Positions 18,257 to 28,355 are shown, counted from the first letter of the stretch. The stretch: 64,000 nt of DNA from an uncultured Bacteroidales bacterium (GCA_947303085.1 CAMYXP010000009.1:1-64000), one strand, 5' to 3'. The notes: generated by a model from the sequence alone, not told the origin. Program-made: numbers and translations.

Positions 18257-18287
18257 TTTTGCGATTCAAAAAAAATGTTTATATTTG
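18257..18287 (+). promoter_or_regulatory. recA promoter
   Basis: TTTTG (18257-18261), 18-base spacer, TATATTTG (18280-18287), then a leader of roughly 95 bases to the ATG at 18389. No obvious LexA-type operator was recognised in the leader. Confidence 0.65.
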
Positions 18288-18388
18288 TAGCGTTACAGTT
18301 TGATTAAAAACTCGTCAAAATTGAGCTGTAACATTTGAATTTGGAATTGTTTAATTTATTAACTTATTGATTTAAAACTATTTAGAAA

Positions 18389-19423
18389 ATGGCAAAGAAT
18401 ATTGAGGAAGATGTCGAGAAAGTGAGACAGGAAAAAATGAAGGCTTTGGAAGCCACATTGGGAAACATTGAGAAATCGTTCGGAAAAGGCAGTATTATGC
18501 GTCTTGGTGACAATCATCAGGAGAAGATAGATTCTATATCAACAGGTTCGATAGGTTTGGATTATGCTTTGGGCATTGGCGGCATGCCGCGTGGAAGAAT
18601 CATCGAGGTTTACGGACCGGAGAGTTCGGGTAAGACGACTTTGGCGTTGCATGTCATCGCGGAGGCTCAGAAACAGGGCGGAATAGGTGCGTTTATCGAT
18701 GCGGAGCATGCATTTGACCGTTTCTATGCGAAGAAACTGGGCGTTGACATTGAAAATCTGTTGGTTTCGCAGCCTGACAACGGCGAACAGGCTCTTGAGA
18801 TCGCTGAAAACCTTATCCGTTCGGGCGCTATCGACGTTATCGTCATCGACTCTGTGGCCGCTTTGACGCCAAAGAGCGAGATTGAAGGCGAGATGGGTGA
18901 CAGCAAGATGGGCTTGCAGGCTCGTTTGATGTCGCAGGCAATGCGTAAACTGACGGCTTCGATCAGCAAGACGTCGACGGTGTGTATCTTTATCAATCAG
19001 TTGCGTGAAAAGATAGGCGTGATGTTCGGCAATCCGGAGACCACGACAGGTGGAAACGCCTTGAAATTCTATAGTTCTGTGCGTCTTGACATTCGTAAGG
19101 TGAGTCAGATTAAGGATGGCGAGAACATCATGGGTAACCGCGTAAAGGTAAAGGTGGTGAAGAACAAAGTGGCTCCTCCGTTCAAGAAAGCCGAGTTCGA
19201 TATCCTTTACGGAGAAGGAATTTCACGCATTGGTGAGATTATCGATATCGGAGTGGAACTCAATGTAATTAAGAAAAGCGGCTCGTGGTTCAGCTACAAC
19301 GACACAAAACTTGGTCAGGGCAGGGACGCTTTGAAGAAATTGCTTGAGGAGAATCCTGAACTGTGCGAAGAGCTCACACAAAAGATTACTGACGCTTTGA
19401 AAGAGACAGATCAAGACCTTTAA
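18389..19423 (+). CDS. recA: Recombinase A
   Basis: 344 residues. Walker [10 protein letters not shown], Walker [11 protein letters not shown], the L1/L2 DNA-binding regions ([40 protein letters not shown]) and the usual C-terminal domain are all present. Forms nucleoprotein filaments for homologous recombination and LexA/UmuD-type co-protease activity. Long leader upstream; the next gene begins 21 bases after the stop. Confidence 0.98.
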   Translation: MAKNIEEDVEKVRQEKMKALEATLGNIEKSFGKGSIMRLGDNHQEKIDSISTGSIGLDYALGIGGMPRGRIIEVYGPESSGKTTLALHVIAEAQKQGGIGAFIDAEHAFDRFYAKKLGVDIENLLVSQPDNGEQALEIAENLIRSGAIDVIVIDSVAALTPKSEIEGEMGDSKMGLQARLMSQAMRKLTASISKTSTVCIFINQLREKIGVMFGNPETTTGGNALKFYSSVRLDIRKVSQIKDGENIMGNRVKVKVVKNKVAPPFKKAEFDILYGEGISRIGEIIDIGVELNVIKKSGSWFSYNDTKLGQGRDALKKLLEENPELCEELTQKITDALKETDQDL

Positions 19424-19444
19424 CATATTGAATATCAGATACTA

Positions 19445-20443
19445 ATGAAAAAAGTTTTTCTGGCATTGGCTGGCGTTTTGATATTCGCGAGCTGTTCTGA
19501 GAGTGGTAGTAAAGATAATAGTAAAACGGAGAATAAACAGCAGGAGACGGTGACAGCAGAAGAGGTGTATGTCGCTGATACTCTTGATGTTAACGGCTAT
19601 ATCAACAGAGCGAGATGGTATCTTGCCAATCAGAAAGTGGGCGATGCCATTCGTGACATTAATAGTGCTTTGTCGATAGACGGCAAGAATGTCGATGCTT
19701 TGCTTGTTTTGGCTGACATTTACTATGCTTTGGGCGATGAGAATAATATTTTGTTGACTTTGAACAAGGCGACGGAGATTGATCCTATGGACTCGCGACC
19801 GATAATCAAGCTGGCTGAGTTGAGTTTTCTGCAGAGGAATACGAATATGGCCAACGCATATCTTGATAAAGCGTTGGAACTCAATAGCGTAAATCCGCAG
19901 GCATACTATATGCGCGGCATAATCTGTATGTCGAAAAACGACACGGTGCAGGCTCTGAAACAGTTTATGAAAGCGAGAAACCAGGACGATTCGTTTGTTG
20001 ATCCTGTTATTCAGATTGCCAGTATTTATGCGGCACAGCGTAATCCGATAGCGAGAGATTACTATAATCTCGCCATTGAGTTGGAACCAGACAACTATGG
20101 CACGTACTACGATTTGGCGATGTATCTGCAAGATAACGGAAATCCTGAAAAAGCATTGGAGATATATGACACTCTGGACGTTAAAATGCCTGGAAACTAT
20201 CAGATTTTGTTCAATAAAGGATATGTTAATTTGGTTTATCTGTCGGATTACGACAAGGCTATAGAAGAGTTTGACAAGGCGTTGGAAGTTAATCCGAAAT
20301 CCATTGACGCATTGTTGAATAAGGGTGTGGCTTACGAACAGAAGGGTAATTACAGTCAAGCGAAAAGCATCTATCTCCAGATTTTAAAGGATAATCCTAA
20401 TTATCAGCTGGCGATAGATGCTTTATTCAGAATAGGTGAGTGA
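19445..20443 (+). CDS. Tetratricopeptide-repeat lipoprotein
   Basis: 332 residues. Lipoprotein signal with lipobox FASCS (Cys about 17), a polar linker rich in S, K, N and Q (about 18-45), then seven to eight TPR units (about 50-330), for example NYGTYYDLAMYLQDNGNPEK and YDKAIEEFDKALEVNPKS. Probable envelope scaffold. Only 21 bases after recA, so possibly co-transcribed. No enzymatic motif. Confidence 0.82.
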   Translation: MKKVFLALAGVLIFASCSESGSKDNSKTENKQQETVTAEEVYVADTLDVNGYINRARWYLANQKVGDAIRDINSALSIDGKNVDALLVLADIYYALGDENNILLTLNKATEIDPMDSRPIIKLAELSFLQRNTNMANAYLDKALELNSVNPQAYYMRGIICMSKNDTVQALKQFMKARNQDDSFVDPVIQIASIYAAQRNPIARDYYNLAIELEPDNYGTYYDLAMYLQDNGNPEKALEIYDTLDVKMPGNYQILFNKGYVNLVYLSDYDKAIEEFDKALEVNPKSIDALLNKGVAYEQKGNYSQAKSIYLQILKDNPNYQLAIDALFRIGE

Positions 20444-20454
20444 AAAACCTATTC
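20430..20454. terminator. Hairpin shared by convergent TPR lipoprotein and phosphohexomutase genes
   Basis: GAATAGGT (20430-20437) pairs with ACCTATTC (20447-20454) around a nine-base loop. The stem includes the last codons of both genes. T-tracts are only moderate, so confidence is limited. Confidence 0.45.
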
Positions 20455-22194
20455 TTCTTTAGGTGCGGTGAATAAGAACGCCAACTCGTCGAGGTTTTCG
20501 TCGAGTTCCTGTTCAACGCCGCTGAGTTCGCTGATGCTTTCAAGAGGCTCGCTCATTCCGAAGTAGAACTTGATCTTAGGCTCTGTGCCTGAAGGTCTTA
20601 CACTGACTTTAATGCCGTCTTCGGTAAAGAACTGAAGCACATCAGATTTCGGCAGGTTGATGACTGTGTCGACACCGAAAATCATGTCCTTGCAGATGCC
20701 GAGTTTGTAGTCTCTTATTTCAGTGACTCTTGAGCCGAGCAAGGTCTTAGGCGGGTTCTTTCTGAAATCGAGCATCATCTGTTTGATTTCTTCGTTACCG
20801 CTGATGCCTTTCTTGGTGAGAGATACGAGTTTTTCTCTGTAAACACCGAATTCTTTGTAGATATCTTTGAGTATCTGATATAATGTCTTACCTTGTTCGG
20901 CAGCCCATGAAGTGGCTTCGGCGAGCATGAAGCATGTGATGATGGCGTCTTTGTCGCGCACGAAGTCACCGACGAGGAATCCGTAGCTCTCTTCGCCGCC
21001 GCAGATGAACTTCTCTTCAGGTTTGTTCAAGATTTTGTCGGCGATATATTTGAAACCGGTTAGAACGTCGTAAGTCTTGACGTTGAATTTCTTAGCGATG
21101 TTAAGCAGTAAGTCGCTGGTTACTATAGTTTTAACGATAAACTCATTGCCTGTGAGCTTGCCTAGTTCATCCCATCGTGTGAGGATGTAGTAGGTGAGGA
21201 TGCTAGCTGTTTGGTTGCCGTTGAGGAGTAAGAATTCTCCGTTGTCGTCTCTCACTGCGAGGCCGACGCGGTCGGCGTCAGGGTCGGTGGCGAGTACAAT
21301 GTCGGCTTTCATCGCCTTAGCTTTCTCTATGGCCATGTTCATTGCGGCTTTCTCTTCAGGGTTCGGAGAGACCACGGTAGGGAAGTTGCCGTCGGTAACC
21401 ATCTGTTCCTCAACAGGATAGAAGTTTTTGAAACCGGCTTTTGCAAAGAGTTTCGGCATCACCTGACCGCCTGTTCCATGAATTGGGGTGTAGACGAATG
21501 ATAAGTTTTTGTGTTTCTTGATCAGTTTTGGTGACAATGAAAGGCTCATCACTCTGTCGAGATAGATTTCATCGAATTTATCGTCGAGCATTTCGATAAG
21601 TTTGGCGTTTCTTTTGCGTTTCACCATTGAGATGTCGGTGATTTTCTGCACTTCGGCGATGATGTTCTTGTCGTGTGGAGCCACAATCTGGCCGCCGTCT
21701 TCCCAATAAACTTTGTAGCCGTTGTATTCTTTCGGGTTATGTGAGGCTGTCACCACGATACCCGACTGGCATTTCAGTTCGCGGATAGCGAAAGAAAGCT
21801 CGGGAGTTGGACGTAAAGCGCTGAATAAGAACACTTTAATGCCGTTAGCTGTCATAACGTCGGCGGTGATTTGAGCAAATTCCTTGCTGTTGTTGCGGCA
21901 GTCGTAAGCTATTGCTATTTGTGGCTGTTTCATGTCGACGAACATCATTTTGATGTAATTTGCCAGACCTTGGGTAGCCATTGCCACGGTGTAGATGTTC
22001 ATTCGGTTTGTTCCGACGCCCATGATGCCTCTCAATCCGCCTGTTCCAAACTCAAGGATACGGTAGAAACTCTCTGTCAATTCGTTAGGGTCGTTGTCGA
22101 TGAGATTTTGTACTTGTTTTCTTGTTTCATCGTCGTATTGGTCTGATAACCAAGACTTTGCTTTTGCGAGTATTTCAGGTGAAACGTTTCCCAT
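20449..22194 (-). CDS. Phospho-sugar mutase (phosphoglucomutase/phosphomannomutase family)
   Basis: 581 residues, the long form of the alpha-D-phosphohexomutase family. Catalytic phosphoserine loop VVTASHNPKEYNGYKVYWED, metal-binding loop ATDPDADRVGLAV, sugar-binding loop CGGEESYG and phosphate-binding RPSGTEPK. Interconverts hexose 1- and 6-phosphates (glucose or mannose) for glycolysis, glycogen or nucleotide-sugar synthesis. Monocistronic and convergent with the TPR gene; glucose versus mannose preference cannot be decided. Confidence 0.93.
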   Translation of the reverse strand: MGNVSPEILAKAKSWLSDQYDDETRKQVQNLIDNDPNELTESFYRILEFGTGGLRGIMGVGTNRMNIYTVAMATQGLANYIKMMFVDMKQPQIAIAYDCRNNSKEFAQITADVMTANGIKVFLFSALRPTPELSFAIRELKCQSGIVVTASHNPKEYNGYKVYWEDGGQIVAPHDKNIIAEVQKITDISMVKRKRNAKLIEMLDDKFDEIYLDRVMSLSLSPKLIKKHKNLSFVYTPIHGTGGQVMPKLFAKAGFKNFYPVEEQMVTDGNFPTVVSPNPEEKAAMNMAIEKAKAMKADIVLATDPDADRVGLAVRDDNGEFLLLNGNQTASILTYYILTRWDELGKLTGNEFIVKTIVTSDLLLNIAKKFNVKTYDVLTGFKYIADKILNKPEEKFICGGEESYGFLVGDFVRDKDAIITCFMLAEATSWAAEQGKTLYQILKDIYKEFGVYREKLVSLTKKGISGNEEIKQMMLDFRKNPPKTLLGSRVTEIRDYKLGICKDMIFGVDTVINLPKSDVLQFFTEDGIKVSVRPSGTEPKIKFYFGMSEPLESISELSGVEQELDENLDELAFLFTAPKEE

Positions 22195-22224
22195 AATGCA
22201 AAATTTTATGTTATTATTATCGAA

Positions 22225-23376
22225 TTATTTTTTATTTCTATTATCAGTTGCAAATTTATATAAAAAAGCAATACCAAGCGACTCTTTAAATTGAAGAATT
22301 GGTTTTTGTCGGTCATCGATCATAAATCTGACGTTGTCGTCGTAGATGAGATGGATGTTCAAAACCGTTGATATACTTTTACTTATGGTGAATTTTATGC
22401 CTGTTTCCCAGTCGACATCGATATTCCAACGATTGGCTCGATTTACGTCCATATAGTTGTTATAAAGGTTGAGATTTGAGAAAATCGATATGTTGTCTTT
22501 GAATGTCTGATGATATTTTATCAAAACATTGAAGCCCAGCTCGCCGAGGAAACGCTTGCCGGGAATCCAGGTGCTGTCGCCTTCCACGATGTTCCAATAT
22601 CCTGCCTCGACACCGAACGCTCCTTTGTCGGCGAGAGTCTGGTCGTTGACGAAGGTTAATTTTCCTGCTGAAGGACTCACGAAAATGGTGACAATATTGT
22701 GAATGTTATAAGTGTAACCTATTGATACTGTGAGATATGCAGGAGCGAAAAACTTTGAAATCGGGACGGAGTCGTTGGGGTAGGAATAACCGTTGGTGAA
22801 CTGAGTCTTCAGCATTGTGATGGCTGTGAATGTGAGATTACGGTTGTTGTTGTGCGTCATTGTGGTTGACACTTCCAGACGGTCTTCGGTTTTTTCCCAG
22901 CGTTTGTTTTTTGTGAAATTTTGTGTTCCGTAGATGAAGAGACCATTAGTGACGTAGTTAAACATTTTGCGGTTGTAGGTGTATTTGAAATTTGCTGAGA
23001 TTTTGCCGCTTGTGTTGCTTTCACCACCGGCTGCCCAATGGGTTATTGCCAGTTGGTTTATTGTCATGCCGACACTTCCTTCCAACTTATGCCAAGTGTT
23101 TTTCCCATTATCGGTTTTGCTTATTTCTTGCGGAATCTCAGGTTTTTCCGGGAAAATAGTGTCAATTTGCACATATTTAACCTCTTTGATGATGGTGTCG
23201 ATGATGTAGGTGGTGTCGATTCTTGTCAGAGTGTCGATTTTTATTGTAAATGCTGGCTGAGAGGCAATAGTATCTTGCGCCAAGCCTCTATTTGGAATTA
23301 TTAAAAATAATAAAACAAATAGAATGCCTGCTGCTAATACGTTGATACTCTTCAAATTAGCTTTGAATCCCGGCAT
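22225..23376 (-). CDS. DUF3078 family outer-membrane protein
   Basis: 383 residues. Signal-anchor-like N terminus (about 12-35), a linker with repeated I-D-T (IDTLTRIDTTYIIDTIIKEV), then a beta-rich domain beginning GSVGMTINQLAITHWAAGGE (about 100-119), which marks DUF3078, with alternating aromatic strands to a C-terminal aromatic. Probably a small outer-membrane beta barrel of unknown function. A paralogue lies at 52630-53667. Preceded by a minus-strand -7 box at 23415-23422. Confidence 0.75.
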   Translation of the reverse strand: MPGFKANLKSINVLAAGILFVLLFLIIPNRGLAQDTIASQPAFTIKIDTLTRIDTTYIIDTIIKEVKYVQIDTIFPEKPEIPQEISKTDNGKNTWHKLEGSVGMTINQLAITHWAAGGESNTSGKISANFKYTYNRKMFNYVTNGLFIYGTQNFTKNKRWEKTEDRLEVSTTMTHNNNRNLTFTAITMLKTQFTNGYSYPNDSVPISKFFAPAYLTVSIGYTYNIHNIVTIFVSPSAGKLTFVNDQTLADKGAFGVEAGYWNIVEGDSTWIPGKRFLGELGFNVLIKYHQTFKDNISIFSNLNLYNNYMDVNRANRWNIDVDWETGIKFTISKSISTVLNIHLIYDDNVRFMIDDRQKPILQFKESLGIAFLYKFATDNRNKK

Positions 23377-23414
23377 TTCAATAAAGAATAAAGATTATAC
23401 TCGTTTTTCAAACG

Positions 23415-23422
23415 CAAAAATA
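23415..23422 (-). promoter_or_regulatory. -7 box of the first DUF3078 gene
   Basis: TATTTTTG on the minus strand, 38 bases before the ATG at 23376, in the gap between uvrA's stop and this gene. Confidence 0.5.
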
Positions 23423-23459
23423 TAGAAATTATTTAATATCTGCAAAAAAAGAATTGACG

Positions 23460-26258
23460 TTAAGAAAGTTTTTTCGCCAAAACTTCGGCTGTGTAGCTCT
23501 TTTTGCACTTTGCCAAATCTTCGGGAGTGCCAGCAAACACTAGGTTTCCACCAGCGTTACCACCTTCAGGGCCGAGGTCGATGACCCAGTCGGCGGTTTT
23601 GATGACGTCGGGGTCGTGTTCGATGACGATGAGTGAATGACCGTTGTTTATCAATGCCTCGAACGCTTTAAGGAGCTTGTTCACGTCGTGGAAATGCAGT
23701 CCGGTGGTTGGCTCGTCGAAGATGAAAAGCGTAGGTTTCTCGTTGGTGCCGTTGACCAGGAATGAAGCCAGTTTGATGCGTTGCGCCTCGCCTCCGGAGA
23801 GGGTGGAAGAAGGCTGACCCATCTTGAGATAGCCAAGTCCGACATCTTGTAACGGCTTGAGTCTCATTATGATACGGTCGGTGATGTTTTTAAAGTCGTT
23901 GGGCTGACTGAAAAACTCAATAGCTTCGTCGATGCTCATTTCGAGTATGTCGAAGATGTTTTTGTCGCGGAATTTCACCTCGAGAGCTTCTTCTTTATAA
24001 CGTTGTCCGTGGCAAACGTCGCATTGCAGGTAGACGTCGGCCATGAACTGCATCTCGACTTTGAGGATGCCTTCGCCTTCGCAGTTGTCGCAGCGGCCGC
24101 CAGGTACGTTAAAAGAGAAATATCCGGCCTTGTTGCCACGCATTTTCGCAAGTTTCTGTTCGGCGAAGAGGTTTCTTATCTCATCAAATGCCTTGACGTA
24201 AGTCACTGGGTTTGAACGAGTTGACTTTCCGATTGGATTCTGGTCAATCATCTCGACTGATTGGAGGGCTTGGATGCTGCCGCGCACGCCGCCGAAGGAG
24301 CCTGTCTTTTCGGCTGTTCCGCCAAAATGTTTTTTCAATGAGGTGTAAATGATGTTGTTGACCAGCGACGATTTACCCGAGCCGCTGACGCCTGTCACTA
24401 CGGTGAGTACGTTCAACGGTATTTTTACGTTGATATTCTTGAGGTTATGTTCGAGACAGCCGACGAATTCGAGAGAGTTGTTCCATTTGCGGCGATGCTT
24501 TGGCACCGGAATCTCCATTTTGCCCGTAATATATTGAGCTGTAAGCGATTTGCCGCTTTTTTCCATCGTTTTGATATCGCCTTGGAACACCAGTTCGCCT
24601 CCGAAACGCCCGGCGTAAGGACCGATGTCGATGATCTCGTCGGCGGCACGTATGATTTCTTCATCGTGTTCGACAACGATGACTGTGTTTCCGATGTCGC
24701 GCAGGCGTTTTAAAACTTTTATAAGTTGTTGAGTATCACGTGAATGCAGTCCTATGCTCGGCTCGTCGAGTATGTATGTCGAGCCGACGAGGCTGCTTCC
24801 GAGAGATGTCGCAAGGTTGATGCGTTGTGCTTCGCCGCCTGAAAGTGTGTTGGAGGCACGGTTCAGGGTGAGGTAGCCGAGGCCGACTTCGGTAAGGAAG
24901 TCGAGGCGGTTGCGAATCTCAACGAGAAGCCTCTCCGCTATGGAAGCGTCTGATTCTGAGAGCTTTATCGTTTGGAAGAACTTCTTCAGTTCGCTTATAG
25001 GCATGGTAGCCAGGTCGGTGATGCTTTTGCCGTTGATTTTCACGTAGTTAGCCTCTTGACGAAGACGTTTCCCGTGACAGTCGGGACAGGTGGTCTTGCC
25101 GCGATAGCGCGAGAGCATCACACGATATTGAATCTTATATGACTGGCTTTCAACGTCTTTGAAAAAGTCGTCGATGCCCATGAAATACTGATTGCCTTTC
25201 CAGAGTGTATCTTTTTGATTTTCAGTGAGTTCGAAATACGGTTTGTGAACCGGGAAGCCAAATTTATGAGCGTTGCGCACCAGCTCGTCGCGGTACCAGG
25301 TCATCTTTTCGCCGCGCCAGCAGGCGATGGCGTTGTCGTAGATTGAGAGCGACTTGTCGGGTACCACCAGATCCTCATCGATACCTATGACGGTGCCGAA
25401 TCCTTCGCATGTTTTGCAGGCGCCGTAAGGGTTGTTGAACGCGAAGAGATGTGATGTAGGAGGCTCGAATGTTATTCCGTCGGCCTCGAATAGCGATGAG
25501 AAAGTGTGCTCTTTTCTATCTTCTTGATTTTCAACGAGAATGATGCATTCGCCCTTGCCTTCGTAGAAAGCTGTCTGCACTGAATCCGACAGCTGTCCGA
25601 TCAGTTCCGAAGAGTTTTCGTTGACCTTCAGGCGGTCGATCATCACGCGGATGTCTTTTGGCTTGTCTTTGCCTTTATCTTTGAGATAATCCTCGATACG
25701 TATTGTTTCTCCCTTGACAATCAATCGGTTAAAGCCTTGTTGGAGCAAGATGTTGAGATGTTCTGGAAGAGCTCTGCCTTCAGGAATCACGAGAGGCGCG
25801 AGGATGTAGATGGCGCTTCTGTTTTGTTGGAGGATGAAATCGACCACGTCGCTCACTTGATGGCGTTTCACTTCCTTGCCGGAAACAGGCGAGTAAGTCT
25901 TGCCGATGCGGGCGAACAGAAGTTTGAGATATTCATAGATTTCAGTGGTTGTTCCGACTGTCGAGCGCGGGTTGCCCGTAATGGTGCGCTGCTGTATGGC
26001 GATGGCGGGTGAGAGGCCTGTTATCAGATCCACGTCGGGTTTGCTGAGGCGGCCCATGAACTGACGCGCGTAGGCGCTCAGGCTTTCGACGTAACGGCGC
26101 TGACCTTCGGCGTAGATGGTGTCGAATGCCAACGACGACTTTCCTGAGCCAGACAAACCCGTTATCACGATGAGTTTGTTTTTCGGGATTCGTAAGTCGA
26201 TGTTTTTCAAGTTGTTAACTCGTGCGCCGTGGATTTCTATGTTCTCTAATTTGTTCAT
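23460..26258 (-). CDS. uvrA: Excinuclease ABC subunit UvrA
   Basis: 932 residues. Two ABC ATPase halves: Walker [11 protein letters not shown] near the N terminus and [10 protein letters not shown] in the second half; signatures LSGGEAQRI in both; zinc-finger cysteines (CxxC...CPDCHG and CDNCEGEG...CDVCHG). Recognises bulky DNA lesions in nucleotide-excision repair and loads UvrB. ATG at 26258 preferred over a TTG two codons upstream. Divergent from the sigma factor gene. Confidence 0.98.
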   Translation of the reverse strand: MNKLENIEIHGARVNNLKNIDLRIPKNKLIVITGLSGSGKSSLAFDTIYAEGQRRYVESLSAYARQFMGRLSKPDVDLITGLSPAIAIQQRTITGNPRSTVGTTTEIYEYLKLLFARIGKTYSPVSGKEVKRHQVSDVVDFILQQNRSAIYILAPLVIPEGRALPEHLNILLQQGFNRLIVKGETIRIEDYLKDKGKDKPKDIRVMIDRLKVNENSSELIGQLSDSVQTAFYEGKGECIILVENQEDRKEHTFSSLFEADGITFEPPTSHLFAFNNPYGACKTCEGFGTVIGIDEDLVVPDKSLSIYDNAIACWRGEKMTWYRDELVRNAHKFGFPVHKPYFELTENQKDTLWKGNQYFMGIDDFFKDVESQSYKIQYRVMLSRYRGKTTCPDCHGKRLRQEANYVKINGKSITDLATMPISELKKFFQTIKLSESDASIAERLLVEIRNRLDFLTEVGLGYLTLNRASNTLSGGEAQRINLATSLGSSLVGSTYILDEPSIGLHSRDTQQLIKVLKRLRDIGNTVIVVEHDEEIIRAADEIIDIGPYAGRFGGELVFQGDIKTMEKSGKSLTAQYITGKMEIPVPKHRRKWNNSLEFVGCLEHNLKNINVKIPLNVLTVVTGVSGSGKSSLVNNIIYTSLKKHFGGTAEKTGSFGGVRGSIQALQSVEMIDQNPIGKSTRSNPVTYVKAFDEIRNLFAEQKLAKMRGNKAGYFSFNVPGGRCDNCEGEGILKVEMQFMADVYLQCDVCHGQRYKEEALEVKFRDKNIFDILEMSIDEAIEFFSQPNDFKNITDRIIMRLKPLQDVGLGYLKMGQPSSTLSGGEAQRIKLASFLVNGTNEKPTLFIFDEPTTGLHFHDVNKLLKAFEALINNGHSLIVIEHDPDVIKTADWVIDLGPEGGNAGGNLVFAGTPEDLAKCKKSYTAEVLAKKLS

Positions 26259-26329
26259 CGTCAACTATGATACCTCAAAAAAATTGCACGAAAATACAAA
26301 AAATTTTTGGAACGTATTGAAAAATGTTG

Positions 26330-26337
26330 TATATTTG
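26330..26337 (+). promoter_or_regulatory. -7 box of the sigma factor operon
   Basis: TATATTTG with TTTTTG about 20 bases upstream (ending 26309). The leader to the ATG at 26444 is about 100 bases and ends with a strong AGGGGGA ribosome-binding site. Confidence 0.6.
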
Positions 26338-26443
26338 CAAAAAATTTAGACATAAACTATTGTTCAACCGATAAAAAATAGGAGAGAAGCTATCGAATAA
26401 AATTTACCCTTTTTGATTGTAAAACCTTAAAAAAGGGGGACTT

Positions 26444-27031
26444 ATGTCTGAAGTATTAAACGACAAGGAACTTGTGCAGCGTTATCAGAACGGTGACGTC
26501 GCAAGTTTTGAATTATTGGTTGATCGTTACCAGAACAAAGTATATTCGTATGTGTTGATGCTTGTCAAGGATAAGCAGCTCGCTGATGATATTTTCCAGG
26601 ATACATTTTTGAAGATTATCCGCACCATCAAGGCCGGAGCATATAAAGAGGAAGGCAAATTCATTCAGTTTGCCATGCGTATCGCGCATAACCTTATTAT
26701 AGATTATTTCCGCAAGGCAAAGAGATTGCCGATGGTCGACCCGACGAAGGAAGACTACAATATGCTTGACAATGCAAGATTTACAGATCCTTCGATAGAG
26801 GAGCAGATTATCACAGAGCAGATTCACGACGATATCCGCAAAATGGTGGAGTATCTGCCTGAGGAGCAGCGTGAGGTTTTGACCATGAGAATGTATGCCG
26901 ACATGTCGTTCAAGGAGATTGCCGATGCCACGAATGTGAGTATCAACACGGCACTCGGACGCATGCGTTATGCTTTGATAAATCTTCGTAAGATGGTGCA
27001 AACCAAGAACTTACAGCTTACGATGAAGTAA
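26444..27031 (+). CDS. RNA polymerase sigma-70 family (ECF-type) sigma factor
   Basis: 195 residues. Region 2 (about 10-85: FELLVDRYQNKVYSYVLMLV, then DIFQDTFLKIIRTI) and region 4 (about 130-185: YLPEEQREVLTMRMYADMSF, KEIADATNVSINTALGRMRY) with a short spacer, as in ECF sigma factors. No anti-sigma factor with a membrane helix follows; instead a 56-residue protein and a GreA-like fusion do. Target promoters unknown. Good Shine-Dalgarno upstream. Confidence 0.9.
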   Translation: MSEVLNDKELVQRYQNGDVASFELLVDRYQNKVYSYVLMLVKDKQLADDIFQDTFLKIIRTIKAGAYKEEGKFIQFAMRIAHNLIIDYFRKAKRLPMVDPTKEDYNMLDNARFTDPSIEEQIITEQIHDDIRKMVEYLPEEQREVLTMRMYADMSFKEIADATNVSINTALGRMRYALINLRKMVQTKNLQLTMK

Positions 27032-27058
27032 TTGTTAAAATTTATTAACAATTTTTTT
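27032..27058 (+). terminator. AT-only hairpin and T-run after the sigma factor
   Basis: TTGTTAA/TTAACAA stem followed directly by TTTTTTT. The stem has one G-C pair per arm and is weak, so read-through into the 56-codon gene is plausible. Confidence 0.35.
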
Positions 27059-27126
27059 CACGGTTGTAAAATAAAACGATGTTGCATGGCGTTTAGATTT
27101 CAGATTATAAACGAAATCGAGTGCCT

Positions 27127-27297
27127 ATGACATTAAACTCTACACTGGTATTTGAAGATGAAGTAAAAGAGGCGTTGCAGGATATGTGCGCCGACATGAA
27201 ACCAAGCCGCAGGACGTTGAACACGATTCTTCAATACGCTGCCACGTACGAGTGCGCAAACACTAAGATTGGCGCTGTTGACATGATGCTTAACTAA
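27127..27297 (+). CDS. Small conserved-looking protein of 56 residues
   Basis: Starts MTLNSTLVFEDEVKEALQDM and ends DMMLN. Predicted helical, with no membrane segment or signal, and acidic in the first third. Its TAA overlaps the ATG of the next gene by one base (TAATG), a strong sign of translational coupling and of being a real gene despite its length. The position directly after a sigma factor suggests a modulator, but I recognise no family and assign no function. Confidence 0.6.
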   Translation: MTLNSTLVFEDEVKEALQDMCADMKPSRRTLNTILQYAATYECANTKIGAVDMMLN

Positions 27298-28355
27298 TGA
27301 GCAGGGGCTTCATCAAAGAAGGCGATCAGGAAGAAATTCCGATGGTGCCGCCGCGGGCTTATCTGCCGAAAGGCATGCCCAACTACGTGACAAGCGAAGG
27401 TCTCGCTTTGTTGAATAAAGAACGTGAAGACCTTGAAAATGAACGTGTTGCGGTTAGTGGAAACTACATAATGAGCAACTTTGTCGATGCAAAGATGAAG
27501 TTGCTCATTAGTCGTATTAATACCGCCGTGGAGGTGGATTTGACCAAAGCCAACAAAGAAACCGTGAGTTTTGGAGCATACGTGAAATATAACGACAGGA
27601 TTGTGAGAATCGTCGGTGTTGACGAGGTAGATTACACGAAAGGATTGCTGTCGTTCATCTCGCCGGTGGCCAAGGCATTGCTGGGAAAGAAGGTCGGCGA
27701 CAGATTTGAGATAAAGGTGCCAAAAGGGACGGAAACGATTGAGGTTCAAGGGATTTGGTATGAGGCAGTGCCGTTGACTTATGATGTCATTTCGACCGAA
27801 GCGAAGCGGAGTGGAGAAATCTCCAGCCAAGGAAGACGCGAAGCGAATGTTGGTAGAGGATTTCTCGACAAGCTCGAAATGACGACAGAGACGAGAAATG
27901 TATCTGTTAATCAGGATGAGGTTCCTCGCGCCGAAGGCGCTCGGAATGACAGAGGTTTTGTTGATTGTTTTGTTCCTGAAAATGATATTATGACGTTTTT
28001 GCCGGTGGTGAATGAGCGGGGGATTATTGTGGGTAGGGCGTTGCAAATGGAGTTGCATAAGGGAAATAAGATTTTGCATCCGGCGGTGCATTTGCATGTC
28101 ATTAATAATAAAGGTGTTGTGACGCGGAAATATTGGTGGCATGTGGCATTCGGCGATGCGCCTGAGAAGACGTTGAAGCGAAAGATGCAGGAAATACTGG
28201 GCATTGCAGCGATTAAACCGAAATTGAAAAAGCATTATATTCGAGAGACGAAGACCGAAAAAGAGCTTGTTTACGTTTATATTTTGAATTCTGACGAAAA
28301 TTTATTGAAAACTCCCGAAGGTAAAGATTATTTTGATATTTTTGCAAAAGATTAA
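27297..28355 (+). CDS. GreA/GreB C-terminal-type domain fused to a degenerate Nudix domain, with a REP-like repeat translated as linker
   Basis: 352 residues. Residues 1-160 match the Bacteroidetes GreA/B-like elongation factor (MSRGFIKEGDQEEIPMVPPR, then VDYTKGLLSFISPVAKALLG), which relieves stalled RNA polymerase. Residues about 225-345 resemble an Idi-like Nudix protein (PVVNERGIIVGRALQME, HPAVHLHVINNKG), but the region before the Nudix box is shortened and the box reads GDAPEKTLKRKMQEILGI, with K replacing the Glu after Arg and I replacing a catalytic Glu, so hydrolysis is doubtful. Residues 164-218 are the translation of a palindromic dispersed repeat (27786-27953). Coupled to the 56-residue gene by a TAATG overlap. 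Confidence 0.75.
   Translation: MSRGFIKEGDQEEIPMVPPRAYLPKGMPNYVTSEGLALLNKEREDLENERVAVSGNYIMSNFVDAKMKLLISRINTAVEVDLTKANKETVSFGAYVKYNDRIVRIVGVDEVDYTKGLLSFISPVAKALLGKKVGDRFEIKVPKGTETIEVQGIWYEAVPLTYDVISTEAKRSGEISSQGRREANVGRGFLDKLEMTTETRNVSVNQDEVPRAEGARNDRGFVDCFVPENDIMTFLPVVNERGIIVGRALQMELHKGNKILHPAVHLHVINNKGVVTRKYWWHVAFGDAPEKTLKRKMQEILGIAAIKPKLKKHYIRETKTEKELVYVYILNSDENLLKTPEGKDYFDIFAKD
27786..27953 (+). repeat. REP-like palindromic repeat pair inside a coding sequence
   Basis: First unit starts GTCATTTCGACCGAAGCG (27786) with GAGAAATCTC (27814-27823) and closes with TCGAAATGAC (27874-27883), the inverted form of its first ten bases. A second, inverted unit spans 27918-27950 and contains the perfect hairpin GCGCC-GAA-GGCGC (27928-27940), ending CGGAATGAC. 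The pair stays in frame with the GreA-Nudix gene and reads VISTEAKRSGEIS. The first 38 bases agree at 34 positions with the copy at 39779-39816. Confidence 0.85.
28337..28344 (+). promoter_or_regulatory. -7 box of the SulP transporter gene, inside the preceding gene
   Basis: TATTTTTG overlaps the last codons of the GreA-Nudix gene and is followed by the ATG at 28372, 27 bases on. It makes the ATG at 28333 an unlikely start for the transporter. Confidence 0.5.

Noticed and set aside
19442..20359. 305-codon frame antisense to the TPR lipoprotein
   Set aside because: No family features and unusual residue content; the sense frame has a lipobox and TPR units.
27294..28235. 313-codon frame antisense to the GreA-Nudix gene
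   Set aside because: Composition is rich in H, R, F and C as expected for an antisense shadow; the sense strand has recognisable domains and a coupled start.
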